From Chrysopilus asiliformis (taxonomy: Eukaryota > Arthropoda > Insecta > Diptera > Rhagionidae): a stretch of DNA of 64,000 nucleotides. A program made the position numbers and the translations under genes. Where the stretch lies: positions 24,562,161 to 24,626,160 of the forward strand of contig OZ035961.1 of the NCBI GenBank assembly GCA_964034945.1. The letters are read 5' to 3'. The stretch's first letter is position 1. Every line of letters starts with the position of its first letter. The notes under the pieces are model-generated. The model had not been told where the DNA came from. It was given only the letters and a program-made list of their open reading frames with translations, and did not search any database. Shown here in pieces: positions 22,357 through 33,462 of the stretch.

Positions 22357-23068
22357 TTAATCGTACACTTCGGATGTGACATCGGCCCATATTTTTATAT
22401 AACCTAGATGCACGTCGCTATAGGCGTTTAACTCCATTTTATAGGACCCTGAAGCTAACAAAACTGGTAGTATATTATCAGGAATATACAAATCCTTTAT
22501 GTAATAAAAACCCTAAAATTAACTGTTATGTGTAAATGTTTTTGATTAGAAAAATATCTTTTACAAATATCGGGCAGGGTTGAATCATATTCGTAAAAGG
22601 TTTTATAACTTTTATCACATAATGAATGTATAAAGACGACTGAGCTCCAGATAGGACTCTGCACACTTCATCTGTTATATTTATTATGAAGGGTTTATAT
22701 TCAATTGAATTCCTCTTAAATAATTGTAAGTTTATCTGAATAATAAAAGTATGAGTATTTCAAGCCAATCAATTTCTTATTTGAAATAGAATTTCCTTAC
22801 AATAACTTTGTTGAATGGTACATGAGTTGTAAAATTAAGAAAATATGTAGAAATACTGCGATTGACAGCCTTAATTTTGCAGGCCACGTCTATCGTACTT
22901 ACGGAACTCCGACAAGCGCTTTGCGTTAATTTTATATGTTGTTTCATCTAATAAATGTAAAAAAGTCAATCAGGCGAATTTCATCAGACAAATAATTACC
23001 GTAGGGAATGTTAAAACAAGTGACAAGAAAAAAACATGAATTAAAAAAACCAATTTCTGTAGCAACAT
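22357..23068 (-). CDS. DUF1091-type small secreted protein (4 exons, 180 aa)
   Basis: Coding exons, transcript order: 23068-23000, 22947-22801, 22735-22565, 22512-22357. All introns are GT-AG, of 52-65 bp, and in phase 0. Residues 1-23 (MLLQKLVFLIHVFFLSLVLT and on) form a hydrophobic signal peptide. Residues 46-52 give CKIKAVN, then VPFNKVIINLQLFKR, YKPFIINITDEVC and QPCPIF, then SGSYKMELNAY. This is the spaced-cysteine pattern and order of the DUF1091 (MD-2-related lipid-recognition) family that is large in flies. Length fits the family (about 170-190 aa). It is probably secreted; any ligand is unknown. It lies 1.3 kb downstream of TMEM181 on the same strand. A truncated paralogue is at 20886-21060. 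It appears intact. Confidence 0.85.
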
Positions 23069-23112
23069 TTTATAAGAAAAAGTCCGATTCTTTTATTTTC
23101 AACTCTTAAGAA

Positions 23113-23152
23113 CAACTGATTTTGTGAAATTTGACTCAGCACTATTTAAAAA
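23113..23152 (-). promoter_or_regulatory. TATA box and initiator of the DUF1091 gene
   Basis: The minus strand carries TTTTTAAATAG (23152-23142) and, about 31-33 bp further on, TCAGTTG (23119-23113), a textbook insect initiator. Transcription would start at the A near 23117, giving a 5' leader of about 48 nt before the ATG at 23068. The same arrangement is conserved in the decayed paralogue. Confidence 0.65.
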
Positions 23153-23487
23153 TTGTGACTTTGTGAGTTTTATAGGGACTGAAAAATTTTTTTTAGGTAT
23201 GTTCAGTCGACCATCAATATCAGATCAGATTTTGGAAATTTTCAGACGCAAAATATTGACTAATATACAGTATTCATTTTTTTGTTGAATTGAAAATTTA
23301 GGTTTCTCCGATATATAAAGCTCAATTACATGAGTTATAGCGTTTCCAGTCTTTGAAAATTATTAGTCATCCGTGAAAGTAATTTAAGTGAAAAACACAG
23401 TTTATTATAATTGGGTGTAATGTTGATTTTTTTTATTCAAAAGCATTGAAAAAATCGAGAAAGAATCGATGCAAAAGGTTGAAATTT

Positions 23488-23853
23488 GGCACTATTCGTT
23501 ATTTTCAGAGCTGGGCAAAATACAGCTTTTTTCAAACGATAACTGTCTTTCGATTTTCGACTTAGCGAAAATATTTACCGTGACCATCGTAAATTTACGC
23601 GACGATTTTGATGTGTCGTAAAATTACGCAAACGTCAAATGAGGAGTTTTCGAGAACTTCAACCATATTTTTATTAATTTTAATTTTTCCTGATTCTGTG
23701 CATTTTTGACTTCTAATTTTGTGGCTGCTGAAAGAAACTGCCGAACAGCAAATCGGTTCACACAAATGATTTGAAAGGTGCGCTTTTCGTAAAAATACGC
23801 AATCGGTAAATTTATCAGGTTTCATAAATACCGATAATAAAATAACGAATAGG
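23488..23853. mobile_element. Candidate MITE with CTATTCGTTATTTT ends
   Basis: CACTATTCGTTATTTT at 23489 and AAAATAACGAATAGGTG at about 23838-23854 form inverted ends; the match decays quickly inward. The short minus-strand frame inside (23595-23825) shows no domain. It lies between the DUF1091 promoter and TMEM181. Confidence 0.5.
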
Positions 23854-24256
23854 TGTGTTTAAAGTGTTTTCAAATTTTCTAATTTTTGTATACAACTCAC
23901 TTCTCCCGGTTACCTTACGGATATAAAATAATATTGTACTCTAAGACTTATAGAAAATTATAGAAAATGTTATTGAACTATGGTTACACCACAAATAATT
24001 TATTTTAACCAAAAATTAATGAGAAACACAAGATAATTAAAACCTGAGTTCATTATTATTATTTTTTAATAATATACATATTTTTCCTTGTTAGGTGCAT
24101 TTTAATTCAATTAACCATTTCAAAATTGAACTGATATACATATGTAGTGTTACGCATTTTTTTCACTGTACATTTAATAAAAGTTTTTAATACGACATTC
24201 ATCACAAAGTAACAAAACTAAAAGAATTTTTTATCTAATAGATTTTAGTTTGTTTT

Positions 24257-24262
24257 TTTATT
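24257..24262 (-). terminator. Likely polyadenylation signal of TMEM181
   Basis: AATAAA on the minus strand, 109 nt past the TMEM181 stop codon, in a T-rich context. Confidence 0.4.
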
Positions 24263-24370
24263 ATTACAAAATTAAAACAAAAAACATTTAAACGTTTTAT
24301 CAATATTTTCAAAATATCTAACAATTGAAAATTTCTTGTTAAAAAAATATTTTTAAAAAAATCTTAATAT

Positions 24371-27300
24371 TTAATCGCTGTCATAGTCATTTTTGCCACC
24401 AGAATTTAAAGGCCGTCGACTCTCATCTTCCGAATAGACAACTTCCTCATCGGAATCGTTGATCATTGAAAATGCTGGATTATCTTTAGTTATCGCGGGT
24501 TCTAGAAATACAATAATTTACAGTAAAATATTAGAAAATGTTTTTTCCCTAAAGAAATTACCATGAACTGGTCGTCCGTTTGGTGAATAAACGTATGCCA
24601 TTGTAAATAAGTAGAAATTCAACAGTCCATAGAAGCACATAAATTGGGCTGAACTTTTATATGTTGTGTTCAATGAAGCTACAAAATTATCCTCAAGTAT
24701 TCCAAATCCAAATCGGCACATTGTTACGGTTATAGATATCGATAAAACGAATAACATTAGCAGGGTTAAAAACTTAAGTCTCATATCTGGAAAATTAAAG
24801 CAAAATTGCTGTTGATTTGTTTATAAATTTTAAATACAGTGAAACCTCCATAAAACAAAATCGCTAGGGAATAGAGGTTTTGTTATATATAGGTTCCACT
24901 CAAAATTTTAATTCAAAAGTAAAATCTAGCTATCTTGCTTGCTCTTTCTAGCCAAAATTCAAAAATATCTACGTTACAAATTTCATTTAATGACACTTTT
25001 ATTTTCCATTCAACTGAGAATTTAACTGACAGACATTAATATCCAAATCGTGGACTAGCGACAAAACAAACAACAGGAAGATATTAGACATTTTTAATTT
25101 ATTAAGAAAAATGTCGAAGTTTGGTTTCGGCTTCGAACAAAAAAAAACTAGCCAAAACATTTGAAACCCTTGCGAGAAAGAAAGTTTTTATCAAACTTAC
25201 CAAAATATGGCATTGATCTTAATTCGCTGTATGCTCTCAAAACTAGTAAAATCAAATATAAAACGTACATAACCCCAGCAATGTAGAAAAATAATTTGAA
25301 TCCCTGAAATTAAAAAAAAATGTATAAAAAATAGGTTTTTTATATAAAGCTCTCGGTTTACATTGTAATTTTTGGTATCAACAAAATGGCTGTATGTTGG
25401 ATCTCTAAGTTCGTTGCATTTTTCCCACGTTGCTAAAACAATCGCGCATAACCATATAGGCAGCACAACTATAATTTTTGGCAAATAGAAGCGTAGAAAC
25501 CGCCTCTCATTCTGGCGCAAACCATGATATATGCATAACCAAAACATCAGTAGGGCGCATAAAAATGTCGCCTGTAGGATAGCGTCTAGCATTCCGGGTA
25601 GCCAAGAATTCATTAAGAATATCAACGGAAATAATGGGTCTAAATGTAAAAATGTTAAGTTGAATATTAAGGTAACAATTAATTTTAAATTATTTTTTCC
25701 CGTAATTTACTTACTGTCATAGAGTAGAAGAAGTGGCAACAAGATGGACATCCATTTCTGTTCAATAGACCAATCATAGATTGTATATTTTCGTAATGTA
25801 TGCGCATACCAACACTATAAAATATTTAATACAATTTCATATGTTTTATTGCAATTAAAATAATTTAAATACTAACCGTCACAATAAAAGTGAATAATAG
25901 AAATATGAATCTGAACCAGATTTCAATTTGTGTAAAGGCTGGATTATAAGTCTTAAACTGAAAAAAAAATATTTTAGATAAATAAATAAATAAAATTAAA
26001 AATCAGTATAAAGTTTCAGAAAAACGATGGAACTTTTATTTTTCCTTAATAACTAAATAATTATTTTATGTTAAATTCATCTAATTTTTGTTTACTTATT
26101 AATTTTATTTTCACCTTTGTACAGGGTGAGTCAGAACTACTGTCAGTGAAGTTTAGTTATCAATGTTATGCACATCTGGCATTTTTCCCCAGCGAATCAG
26201 TTTATTCTCTATAGAATAATTTTATTGTTTTTTTTTTTTGCAATATAAGTCATAATAAACATGGACACGAAAAGAGAGCTCGTTGTGATTCTGCTATCCT
26301 TAAACGCCGTAGAGATGTTGGTATCAATGAAAGATTTATCTTCCGGACTATAAAAATATTTAACAAGACAGGCATATGCAAAATTCTCCGCAGAGGTGGA
26401 CCAAAGAAAACGGCAAGAAGCATTAGTAAATATATGGGATAAAATGCCACAGGAAGTCGTACGTCCCAGCTGCAATAGATTTTCTTAACGTTTACATCTC
26501 ACCATTAAGGAGAAAGGAGACATATTTGAGCTGCGCAATTAATTATTAATTTTTCTTATGTCTTTAAACAAAAAATATATTACTCTTTGAAATCCGTACA
26601 TTATTTTATTTTTTACAGCATTTTTATTCGCACCCAGAGAAAAATCTTAGTAAAATCTTAGTAAAATTAACAAAAGACTTTGTGTTGAACTTTAACACAA
26701 GAAAAAACGTATAGATAACAGAAGTTCTGTTCTCCGAACGAAAAATTGTGTTATTCTAATAACATAGAATATGTAGGATTTACGTACATACATGTGCAGC
26801 CAACAAAAGTGCTTGTGTTAAATTTTTACCCAAAGAGATCGTATATCGAAAATAAGTTGTGTAGTAACAACGCAAAAGGTTGTGAAAATTACAAATATCG
26901 TTTGTTGTTGATACCTACACCCAGAGAAAAATCTTAGTAAAATCAACAAAAGATTTTGTGTTGAACTTTAACACAAAAAAAGCGTATAGATAACAGAAGT
27001 TCTGTTCTCCGAACGAAAAATTGTGTTATTCTAATAACATAGAATATGTAGGATTTACGTACATCCATGTGCAGCCAACAAAAGTGCTTGTATTAAATTT
27101 TTACCCAAAGAAATCGTATATCGAAAATAAGTTGTGTAGTAACAACACAAAAGGTTGTGAAAATTACAAATATCGTTTGTTGTTGATACAAATAATCAAA
27201 AACATGAAGAATCTCTCTGTTACATATTATCTATGTACCTATAACACAATTCCGAGTAAAGCTAACAAAACTTCACGTAATAATTCAAGTCGATTTTTTT

Positions 27301-29710
27301 TCTTCTATTATAATTCACACGTGGTTTGCGAACTCGGAGTTTATATAGCTTGAACCTGCCTAAAATTTGGGAGCCGTTACAACTTTTTTATATGAATGAC
27401 TGCTATATTTGGCCACTATGCCCCTTTTTCCCATATGCCCTTTTTTCCCACTGGAGCATGCGATTTTGGTGGAACGATTCCTATATGTTTTTTCCGTGTA
27501 TGAAAGACATATTTTATGTGTAAAACTAACCCAGTTTATATGCTAGTTTCCACACGGTATAAATGTAAAAGCAACAAAATTTGACGTAGTATTAACGTAG
27601 TTATTATATGTAATGTGAACCAAAAATTTGTTCATTACACGTCTGGGTTGTGTACGTTGAACACAGTGTTTTCTTCAATGTTACTGAAAATCTTGTTCAC
27701 ATAACACAAAATTCTGTACAACAAACCTACTTTTGTGTTGAAACAACAAACATTACACAAAAGTTGCAAGGTAAAATTGACGTACGAATTTTTGTTAAGA
27801 CAACACAAAATTTTGTTAACAGAAGTTGTGTTGAGTTTACATATTGTTTTTGTTAAGATAACATAGATTTTTCAGTAACCATCTGAAAAACGTGACAACG
27901 TAAAATTAACAAACTCAATTTTGTTAGGATATCACAAAGTTGTGTTGGACGTATATTGACGCAATATTTGTTAATTATACGTAGCATTTTCGTCAGATTG
28001 AATGAGATTTTTCTCTGGGTGCGCTGACAGTAGTTGTGACTCACCCTGTAATTATCTTGTTTCTTGTTTAATTTCTACTTTACCGTAAAAATTTCAAAAA
28101 AAATGTCGAAAAGTTTAAATAACTTAGAAATTTAGAACACAATTAATTGAAAATTTTGTAAATTTTATTCATTGTTAAAAGAATTTTGGAAGAGTTCGGG
28201 CTAAAGTTTTTTAAAACGCTTTATAAATTGTAAAGGACGGTAATGAATTCCGATTACTAAATTTGGCCACTAAACCTTTACTTTTCTTTTAACATATAAA
28301 ACGTTAAACCTGGCATTTAAAACGTTAAACCTAGCATTTTTATTTATTTTTTATTTCATCCTTTTTAATCATTTTGTATTTTTTTAGTATGACTAAAAAT
28401 CTAAAATTACGTCGGTCTTTCATCATGTTTTTTTCAGTTCCGAAAAATTCAAGCCTTACAGGACCTTTCGTTATCATTACAGACTCCTTAACGTCAGAAT
28501 TGGATTCTTCGACCCCAAAAACTCATAGACGATATTTTTTCCGGGAAATTTGAGGAAACGGATAATCACGGTATCCTTACAGGGCCTACTATTATCCTTA
28601 CAGATTTCTTAACCCCAAAAACCCTCAGATGAGATTTTTTCCAGGAAAATTTTAGGAAATGGATAATCACGTAATGCTTACAGGACTTTCCGTTATCCTT
28701 ACAAGGACGAAGTATTGTATTGCCCTCGGACTTATGTATGTGTGCAAAATTTCTAGCCAATCGGATGAGTGGAAGTGGCTCAAAATTAGATTACAACATT
28801 TGATCCGGACAAACATCAGACAAACAAACGAAAGCAAGCTTAATAAAAGCTGTTAAAAAGAAACAATGTACTATTCCCTTGTTCGAGAAAATTTCTGGTA
28901 AAAATTAAAAAAAGTAAATAAAAGCAATTTTTCCGTTAATAAATCAACTTACGTAGAATGTAATCTTCCTAATATTATATCTCTGATGGAAGCTATCAAG
29001 TCCATAAAATCGAACTGTAATTATGTAATGTGCGTATTCCAAAAATCCCAAATGCAGTATAATAAATTCCTCGCAGTTATTCCTTTCGCAGAGTAAATGC
29101 CGTGTTCGATTTCGAACAGTTTCCGCACTTAAAATACTCTGCGGTGTGTGTTGTTCACTAATTCCATCGATGGCAACATTTACCTCGAATCTATTGTCGT
29201 ATTTTTCATCTAAAATAGATTAAATTTAGTAAAATCCTTTAAAAAATCGCATTTCGATCATTCACCTTCAGTATTATCCGTTTCCAACTTAGCAATGACC
29301 CACAATTGTTGAGAATATGTGGTCATCAGAGGAGTCTTCATCGCAAACGGTCCGGTGGCCAGGACACTTTTATCCTTTTCCAGAGATGTGTTCGCCAATA
29401 GCGAGCTTGCCGTTACTTCGGTGGTGCTGGTAATTGGTGGACCTGCCAATCCAATAAATATTCCCAGTCCAAAACAGGCGAAAAACGCCATAAAGACCAT
29501 AACGAATTCCCGTTTATGCATTGAATAGAGTCTCATATGGACCGATCTTTCGCATCGATCATGATGATAGGCAGGTGCGATATATTTATTAAATTCGCTG
29601 AACAGATCGCTAAATTGCGACAGAGAGTTGCGGATCCGGAGTAAGAGGCCACCAGATGGCAAGTGGTAGGAGTAGCCTAATCCCGAAGTATCTGTTGGCG
29701 GTTTCGACAT
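24371..29710 (-). CDS. TMEM181: Transmembrane protein 181 (8 coding exons, 539 aa)
   Basis: Coding exons, transcript order: 29710-29266, 29209-28953, 25957-25877, 25814-25715, 25639-25362, 25303-25201, 24786-24562, 24501-24371. Every junction is GT-AG and the frame closes exactly (1620 nt). Residues 1-67 are cytosolic, 68-90 form the first membrane segment (FVMVFMAFFACFGLGIFIGL), then a lumenal domain with YSQQLW (132-137). Next come a GOST-type multi-pass region containing TYNPAFTQIEIWFRF, EQKWMSILLPLLLLYD, SWLPGMLDA, YHGLR and FYGLLNFYLF, and an acidic tail ending SDEEVVYSEDE...DYDSD. Order and motifs match vertebrate TMEM181, a seven-pass GOLD-domain-type membrane protein. Intron 2 (25958-28952) is 3 kb and full of mobile elements; the others are about 55-75 bp, except intron 6 (414 bp). 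The start is the first ATG in frame. No defect seen. Confidence 0.92.
26262..26487 (+). pseudogene. Mariner transposase remnant, catalytic core deleted
   Basis: The frame opens MDTKRELVVILLS. A shifted frame then reads RRRDVGINERFIFRTIKIFN, then KTGICKILRRGGPKKTARS, the second helix-turn-helix and GRPR-like motif of mariner transposases (compare the family pattern YRTI.RFN.TG...RSGRP.TAR). It then jumps directly to WDKMPQEVVRPSCNRFS, like the mariner C-terminus. The whole DD(D/E) nuclease domain is missing, and there are a stop and frameshifts. It is an internally deleted, non-autonomous copy. Confidence 0.75.
26631..27188 (+). repeat. Tandem duplication of the left end of element D (287-bp unit)
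   Basis: Unit 1 is 26631-26917 and unit 2 runs from 26918 to about 27188. Both begin CACCCAGAGAAAAATCTTAG and share GTTCTGTTCTCCGAACGAAA and ATATCGTTTGTTGTTGATAC. Identity is very high; unit 1 has a 12-bp internal duplication (AAAATCTTAGTA). The element therefore has two left termini and one right terminus. Confidence 0.85.
26631..28021. mobile_element. CAC-ended element D nested in the mariner copy
   Basis: Left end CACCCAGAGAAAAATC (26631), right end GATTTTTCTCTGGGTG (ending 28021), flanked by CG on both sides. The interior repeats ACACAAAATTTTGTTAACA-like phrases in both orientations. Structure is like elements A, B and C (CAC ends, A-rich subterminus, repetitive interior), but the 2-bp duplication is CG and not TA. 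The left 287 bp is duplicated in tandem (26631-26917, then from 26918). No coding capacity. It inserted into the 3' tail of the mariner copy, so it is the younger of the two. Confidence 0.75.
28330..28860 (-). repeat. 122-bp-repeat element, minus-strand degenerate copy
   Basis: Read on the minus strand it has the same order as the copy at 33405-34090: AGCTTTTATTAAGC, TTTGTC runs, a TTTTGCACAC lead-in, ACTTCGTCCTTGTAAGGATA, and then about three diverged units (GTAAGGATA.C, GTGATTATCC, GGGTTTTTGGGGT). It lies in TMEM181 intron 2, beyond the mariner copy. More diverged than the 33.5-kb copy. Confidence 0.7.
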
Positions 29711-30770
29711 ATTTTATCAATTTTCAAACAAAAAATCTCACTCGATTCGGTTCGAATCACTTGAAAATAGCGATTGTTCCAGAATTTTACAACACCGCAA
29801 ATTTACACCCTTTAAGGGTGAAATATTATTATTTGTCTTGGACTTAAGGACCAAGTACTTCCAACAAAACGACCATCAATATCAAAAGTCACTCGATACA
29901 GTCTGCCTCGCATAATTGAGTAATGTTAAGACGCATATTTCGCTAAAAAAAGGACGAAGACGTAGAAAAAAATGGGAAAAAAACAATACTTAGAAATCTA
30001 ATTCGGTTGTTGCGCCCAAAAGACACTAAAAATTAGTCTCGCCTGTAGGCAATTCGAAATGTTCATCTTAGATTTTCACTTCGTTTAAGAGATGGTAAAA
30101 ATCGATATTCAGGTAAACAATAGAAGATTTTCTATAGATTTTCCACTCGTTTGTATGCTGTTATTATCGATAAAACCATTAAACCGAACTCATGTACTAA
30201 ATTATTTTTCTATACACTTAAGCAATGCGGATAGCTACGAAAGGCATTTTAAAAATTCGAAATTTTTATAAAATTCTACTAAATTAGAGGTAAATGCACT
30301 TTTTATGTGAGGAAATTCACTTTAAAAACGATTTTTCTTGAACCAAATCAAGGTTCGTGCTGCGTGTTGCACAGATGAATGAAAACTAATGGGAAATTCT
30401 AAACGTGGAAAATCGATAGGAAAATCTTTGGGTTATTTGTAGCGCCAGTGGCGGAAACTGTTTTTTATTCAAGGGGTGCAAAATGTCCTTTCAAACGCAA
30501 AGTTTTCGCGGGTGAATTGCATAATTTTAGGAAAAATTGCATTAAGCGTTTTAATAATACATTTTTATTAATTTACTAAGTTGTTGTGGGCATTCGCGTC
30601 CTTCGATTTACGTCGGATATAAGACGTTTTGTTAAACGATGCTAAATGCTTTAGAACGAATATTTTTGTTCCGATTTTTTTTTCTTAGAGAATCTTATTG
30701 TACTGGGAACATTCCTGCAAAATGTCCGGTCAAAATTTGAAAAATTTGCCACAGAGCTTGGAGTAAGAAA
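29711..30770. other. TMEM181 upstream region; no further feature
   Basis: Should hold the TMEM181 5' leader and promoter, but I see no clear TATA-initiator pair. No repeat matched elsewhere. Confidence 0.35.
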
Positions 30771-30772
30771 TA

Positions 30773-32649
30773 CACAGTAAAAAATATTTACAACATTCAG
30801 TGTTGGCATAAAAGGTGCCAACACTCAATGTTGTAAATTTACACATCACTTGTAAATTTACATACCTGTTGTAAAATTACAATTGAGAATGTAAAATTAT
30901 TGTACACTTTTTGTATGTACAATTACAAACTAATTTTGCAAAATTTACATAATTAGTTTGTAAAATTCAATTTCAAATCTCAAAAAATTACTTACTTTAA
31001 ATGTGAATTTACATGCCAAAAATGTAAAATCACATCCTTAAAGAGTAAAATTACATCCTTAAAGAGTAAAATTAAATATTTAGAATGTGAAATTACCAAT
31101 TTTTCACAAAACTGTTATAAAGTTTTACAATACTTAAATTGTAAATTCATTTTAGTATTGTCGTTTGAACTTATTTCCTTTCAAGTATTTGATGTAAAAA
31201 GTAGATGAGTCGTACCCAAATTTAGTGCTAAAATTACAATGGACAAAAGAAAAAAATAATTCACACAAAAAATATGTTTATTTTGTTGTTTTATAATACA
31301 TATGTTATATCATATGACTCAGTTCATTTTAATTTTTTTACAGATAAAAAATTCAGGTAATTTCGTTTTTTACATATAAATTCAGTTCATTTTCTTTCTA
31401 ACATAAATAAATTTAGTTCATTTTGCTTTTTCGTTACATGTCATATATAAATTTAGTTCATTTTGTTTCTTACATATGTATATAAATTCAGTTTCTTTTG
31501 ATTTTTTACATATAACAAATTCAGTTCATTTTGATTTTCATATTTTTAGTTTATTCTTAATTATTAATTATTGAATCAATTAGCCTGATAACTTTGCTCA
31601 TCGCCATTAAATTTTTCTTTTTTCCCTGGTCGACATAAATCCCAAAGAAATATCGTTGTATAAACTCCAACGTTTGTGAAGCCTTTTCTGGGTACTCAAT
31701 ATTTAAGACAAAGAACGAAATAAAAGTTTGTACAAAATCTTCTAGAAAACTGCTTGATTCCGAATTAATTATTTCACCATCAGCCATGACATAAAAAACA
31801 GGTCCGTTTTCAGTTTCTGTAAAACATATTCTTTGAAATAATAATTATAAAATTAAAACTGTTAAGTTACCAACTGTAGCGCACCATGGAAAAGGTCCTG
31901 GTGATTCAATCTCTTCAAATTTTGTTCCAATTTAATTTTTTTAAAGTAAATTATTATAATAACTTATATTATTTGCTTTTCACTTACTGGGTATGATTTA
32001 TATATTAAATTAAAATCTTCCAACAGATTTGCATTTAAATTGCACTAAACTCAATGTTCCCTGCTGGATGCTTCTGGATTCAGAAATTCGGTGATTTCTA
32101 CGAGCATGAGATTTGTAACTTTCATATTTCGAGAAAGTTTGGCCGCAATTCGCTACAACGCACTTAAAAGTGGGGTTATGGTCCAATCTATGTGTTGATT
32201 GATGTTTAAAAAAACTATCGAATCTTAGAAACTTCTTTTCACAATTCAAACAAACATACATTTTACTTAAATTTGCAAAAAATATACCTTATTTATTAAG
32301 TTACATTAGTTTTTTACGCAAGAATAGCCGGCCACGTTTACTAGACGAATGACAATGACAAAAGACAGATTCCGCTTTTCTGTGTGAATCTTCGTGTTGC
32401 CAAAGTTGCGAAATTACAACAGAGAATTGAATTTTACACAAATAAAATGTAATTTTACATACTGAATTTAATTTTAGTCTTTTTGTATGTAAAAAGTAAA
32501 AAATACAAATTGTGGGTTGTAAGATTTACATTCTTTTTTAAAATACACGCAAATTCTTAAAATTTTACAAAATTTTGTAATTTTACAGAAAGTTTTTGTA
32601 AAAAATCACTATGTTGAACATAGGAAATTTCACAAAAATTTTTACTGTG
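30773..32649. mobile_element. CAC-ended, TA-flanked element C (1877 bp) with a C2H2 gene
   Basis: Left end CACAGTAAAAAATATTTACA, right end AAATTTTTACTGTG, flanked by TA (30771-30772 and 32650-32651). Interior outside the gene is built of GTAAAATTACAT-like repeats in both orientations. CAC(T/A)GTAAAAA ends and such interiors are typical of animal CACTA/EnSpm non-autonomous elements; this is inference from the ends. Unlike A, B and D it carries a broken minus-strand gene for a C2H2 zinc-finger protein (31557-32261), either part of the element's own gene set or captured. Confidence 0.75.
31557..32261 (-). pseudogene. Broken C2H2 zinc-finger gene carried by element C
   Basis: The first part (32261-32010) starts MYVCLNCEKKFLRFDSFFKH and continues through a second finger, CVVANCGQTFSKYESYKSH...H; two classical C2H2 fingers. 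Just before the stop, a neighbouring frame continues as NLLEDFNLIYKSYP and reaches a CCCAGTAAGTG donor, so a frameshift or missed intron is likely. The last part (31787-31557, extending upstream as ETENGPVFYV) reads through EYPEKASQTLEFIQRYFFGI to a stop. A tail of this pattern recurs, in my memory, in unnamed animal transposon-associated zinc-finger proteins; this is a weak family call. Probably inactive. Confidence 0.5.
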
Positions 32650-33404
32650 TATTTAAAATTTGAGTGTTCACGTTACTGGGATGTTCACATTATTGCGACT
32701 CTACTGTATTCAATTTTACCAATAATTAGGATTTACATCTTCACACACGAGGGATGCTTGAATTTCGTTTTACAAAAATTTTGTTAAAACTGGGGAGACA
32801 TTGCGGATCTCGAAAAACGAGACCAGCGAATTCGAGAGGCAACTTCGATTTCGAGAGATAATGGAATTACGTATCTCGAACATGCAATTTCGAGATTTCC
32901 CCAAGGGAAATATTTTTGACAGACAATTTTTATTTATTTTTGTGGTGTTAAAGTGAAAAGTTGCATTTAATTGTTCCTCTTTATTCAGTAAAATGTTTCT
33001 TCCGAACATTTTCAATAACTGCCGTCTAAAATCAACAACTGCCGTCTCGAAAGCTCAAGACCTTTCGAGAAATATCGGTCGAGAGAAATGTCAGAAACCC
33101 TCGATTTTCGAGATAAGCAATCAGGCATTAAATTCGAGAAAACGAACGAGCCCAAGGCAAATTTTTGGGAAATTTCAAATGTATTATATATTTTTAAGTT
33201 TTTCGCAGTTTTTTGCTTTATGCGGATAAATTCTTTCAAGTGGTATGCTAGAAAACCCTTTAAATATTTATTTGGGTTTTATAAAAAACCACTAATAAGA
33301 GAATTTTGTATTATTCTATGTGCGTTCAGTAAAAAATTATTACTTTCGAAAGAACATTGTTTTGTGGTTTTTAGGTATTTTTAAAAGCCAACACCCACTT
33401 TTTT

Positions 33405-33425
33405 AAAAGCTTTTATTTAGCTCGC

Positions 33426-33462
<37 letters not shown>

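Larger units (their letters stand above)
26122..28048 (+). mobile_element. Tc1/mariner-like transposon in TMEM181 intron 2
   Basis: Inverted ends of about 25 bp, left starting CAGGGTGAGTCAGAACTACT. The right end is the mirror with one mismatch. TA duplications flank both ends (26120-26121 and 28049-28050). It carries a remnant of a mariner transposase (26262-26487). Its 3' part is interrupted by another element (26631-28021), so the original element was about 535 bp. It sits in the intron without disturbing splice sites. Confidence 0.88.

Noticed and set aside
26746..27353. Two near-identical frames starting MCYSNNIEYVGFTYIHVQPT
   Set aside because: They result from the tandem duplication of the end of element D and have no domain.
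30773..32649. CRISPR-like or satellite array
   Set aside because: Repeated GTAAAATTAC phrases are irregular in spacing and orientation and lie inside a transposon; the organism is a eukaryote.
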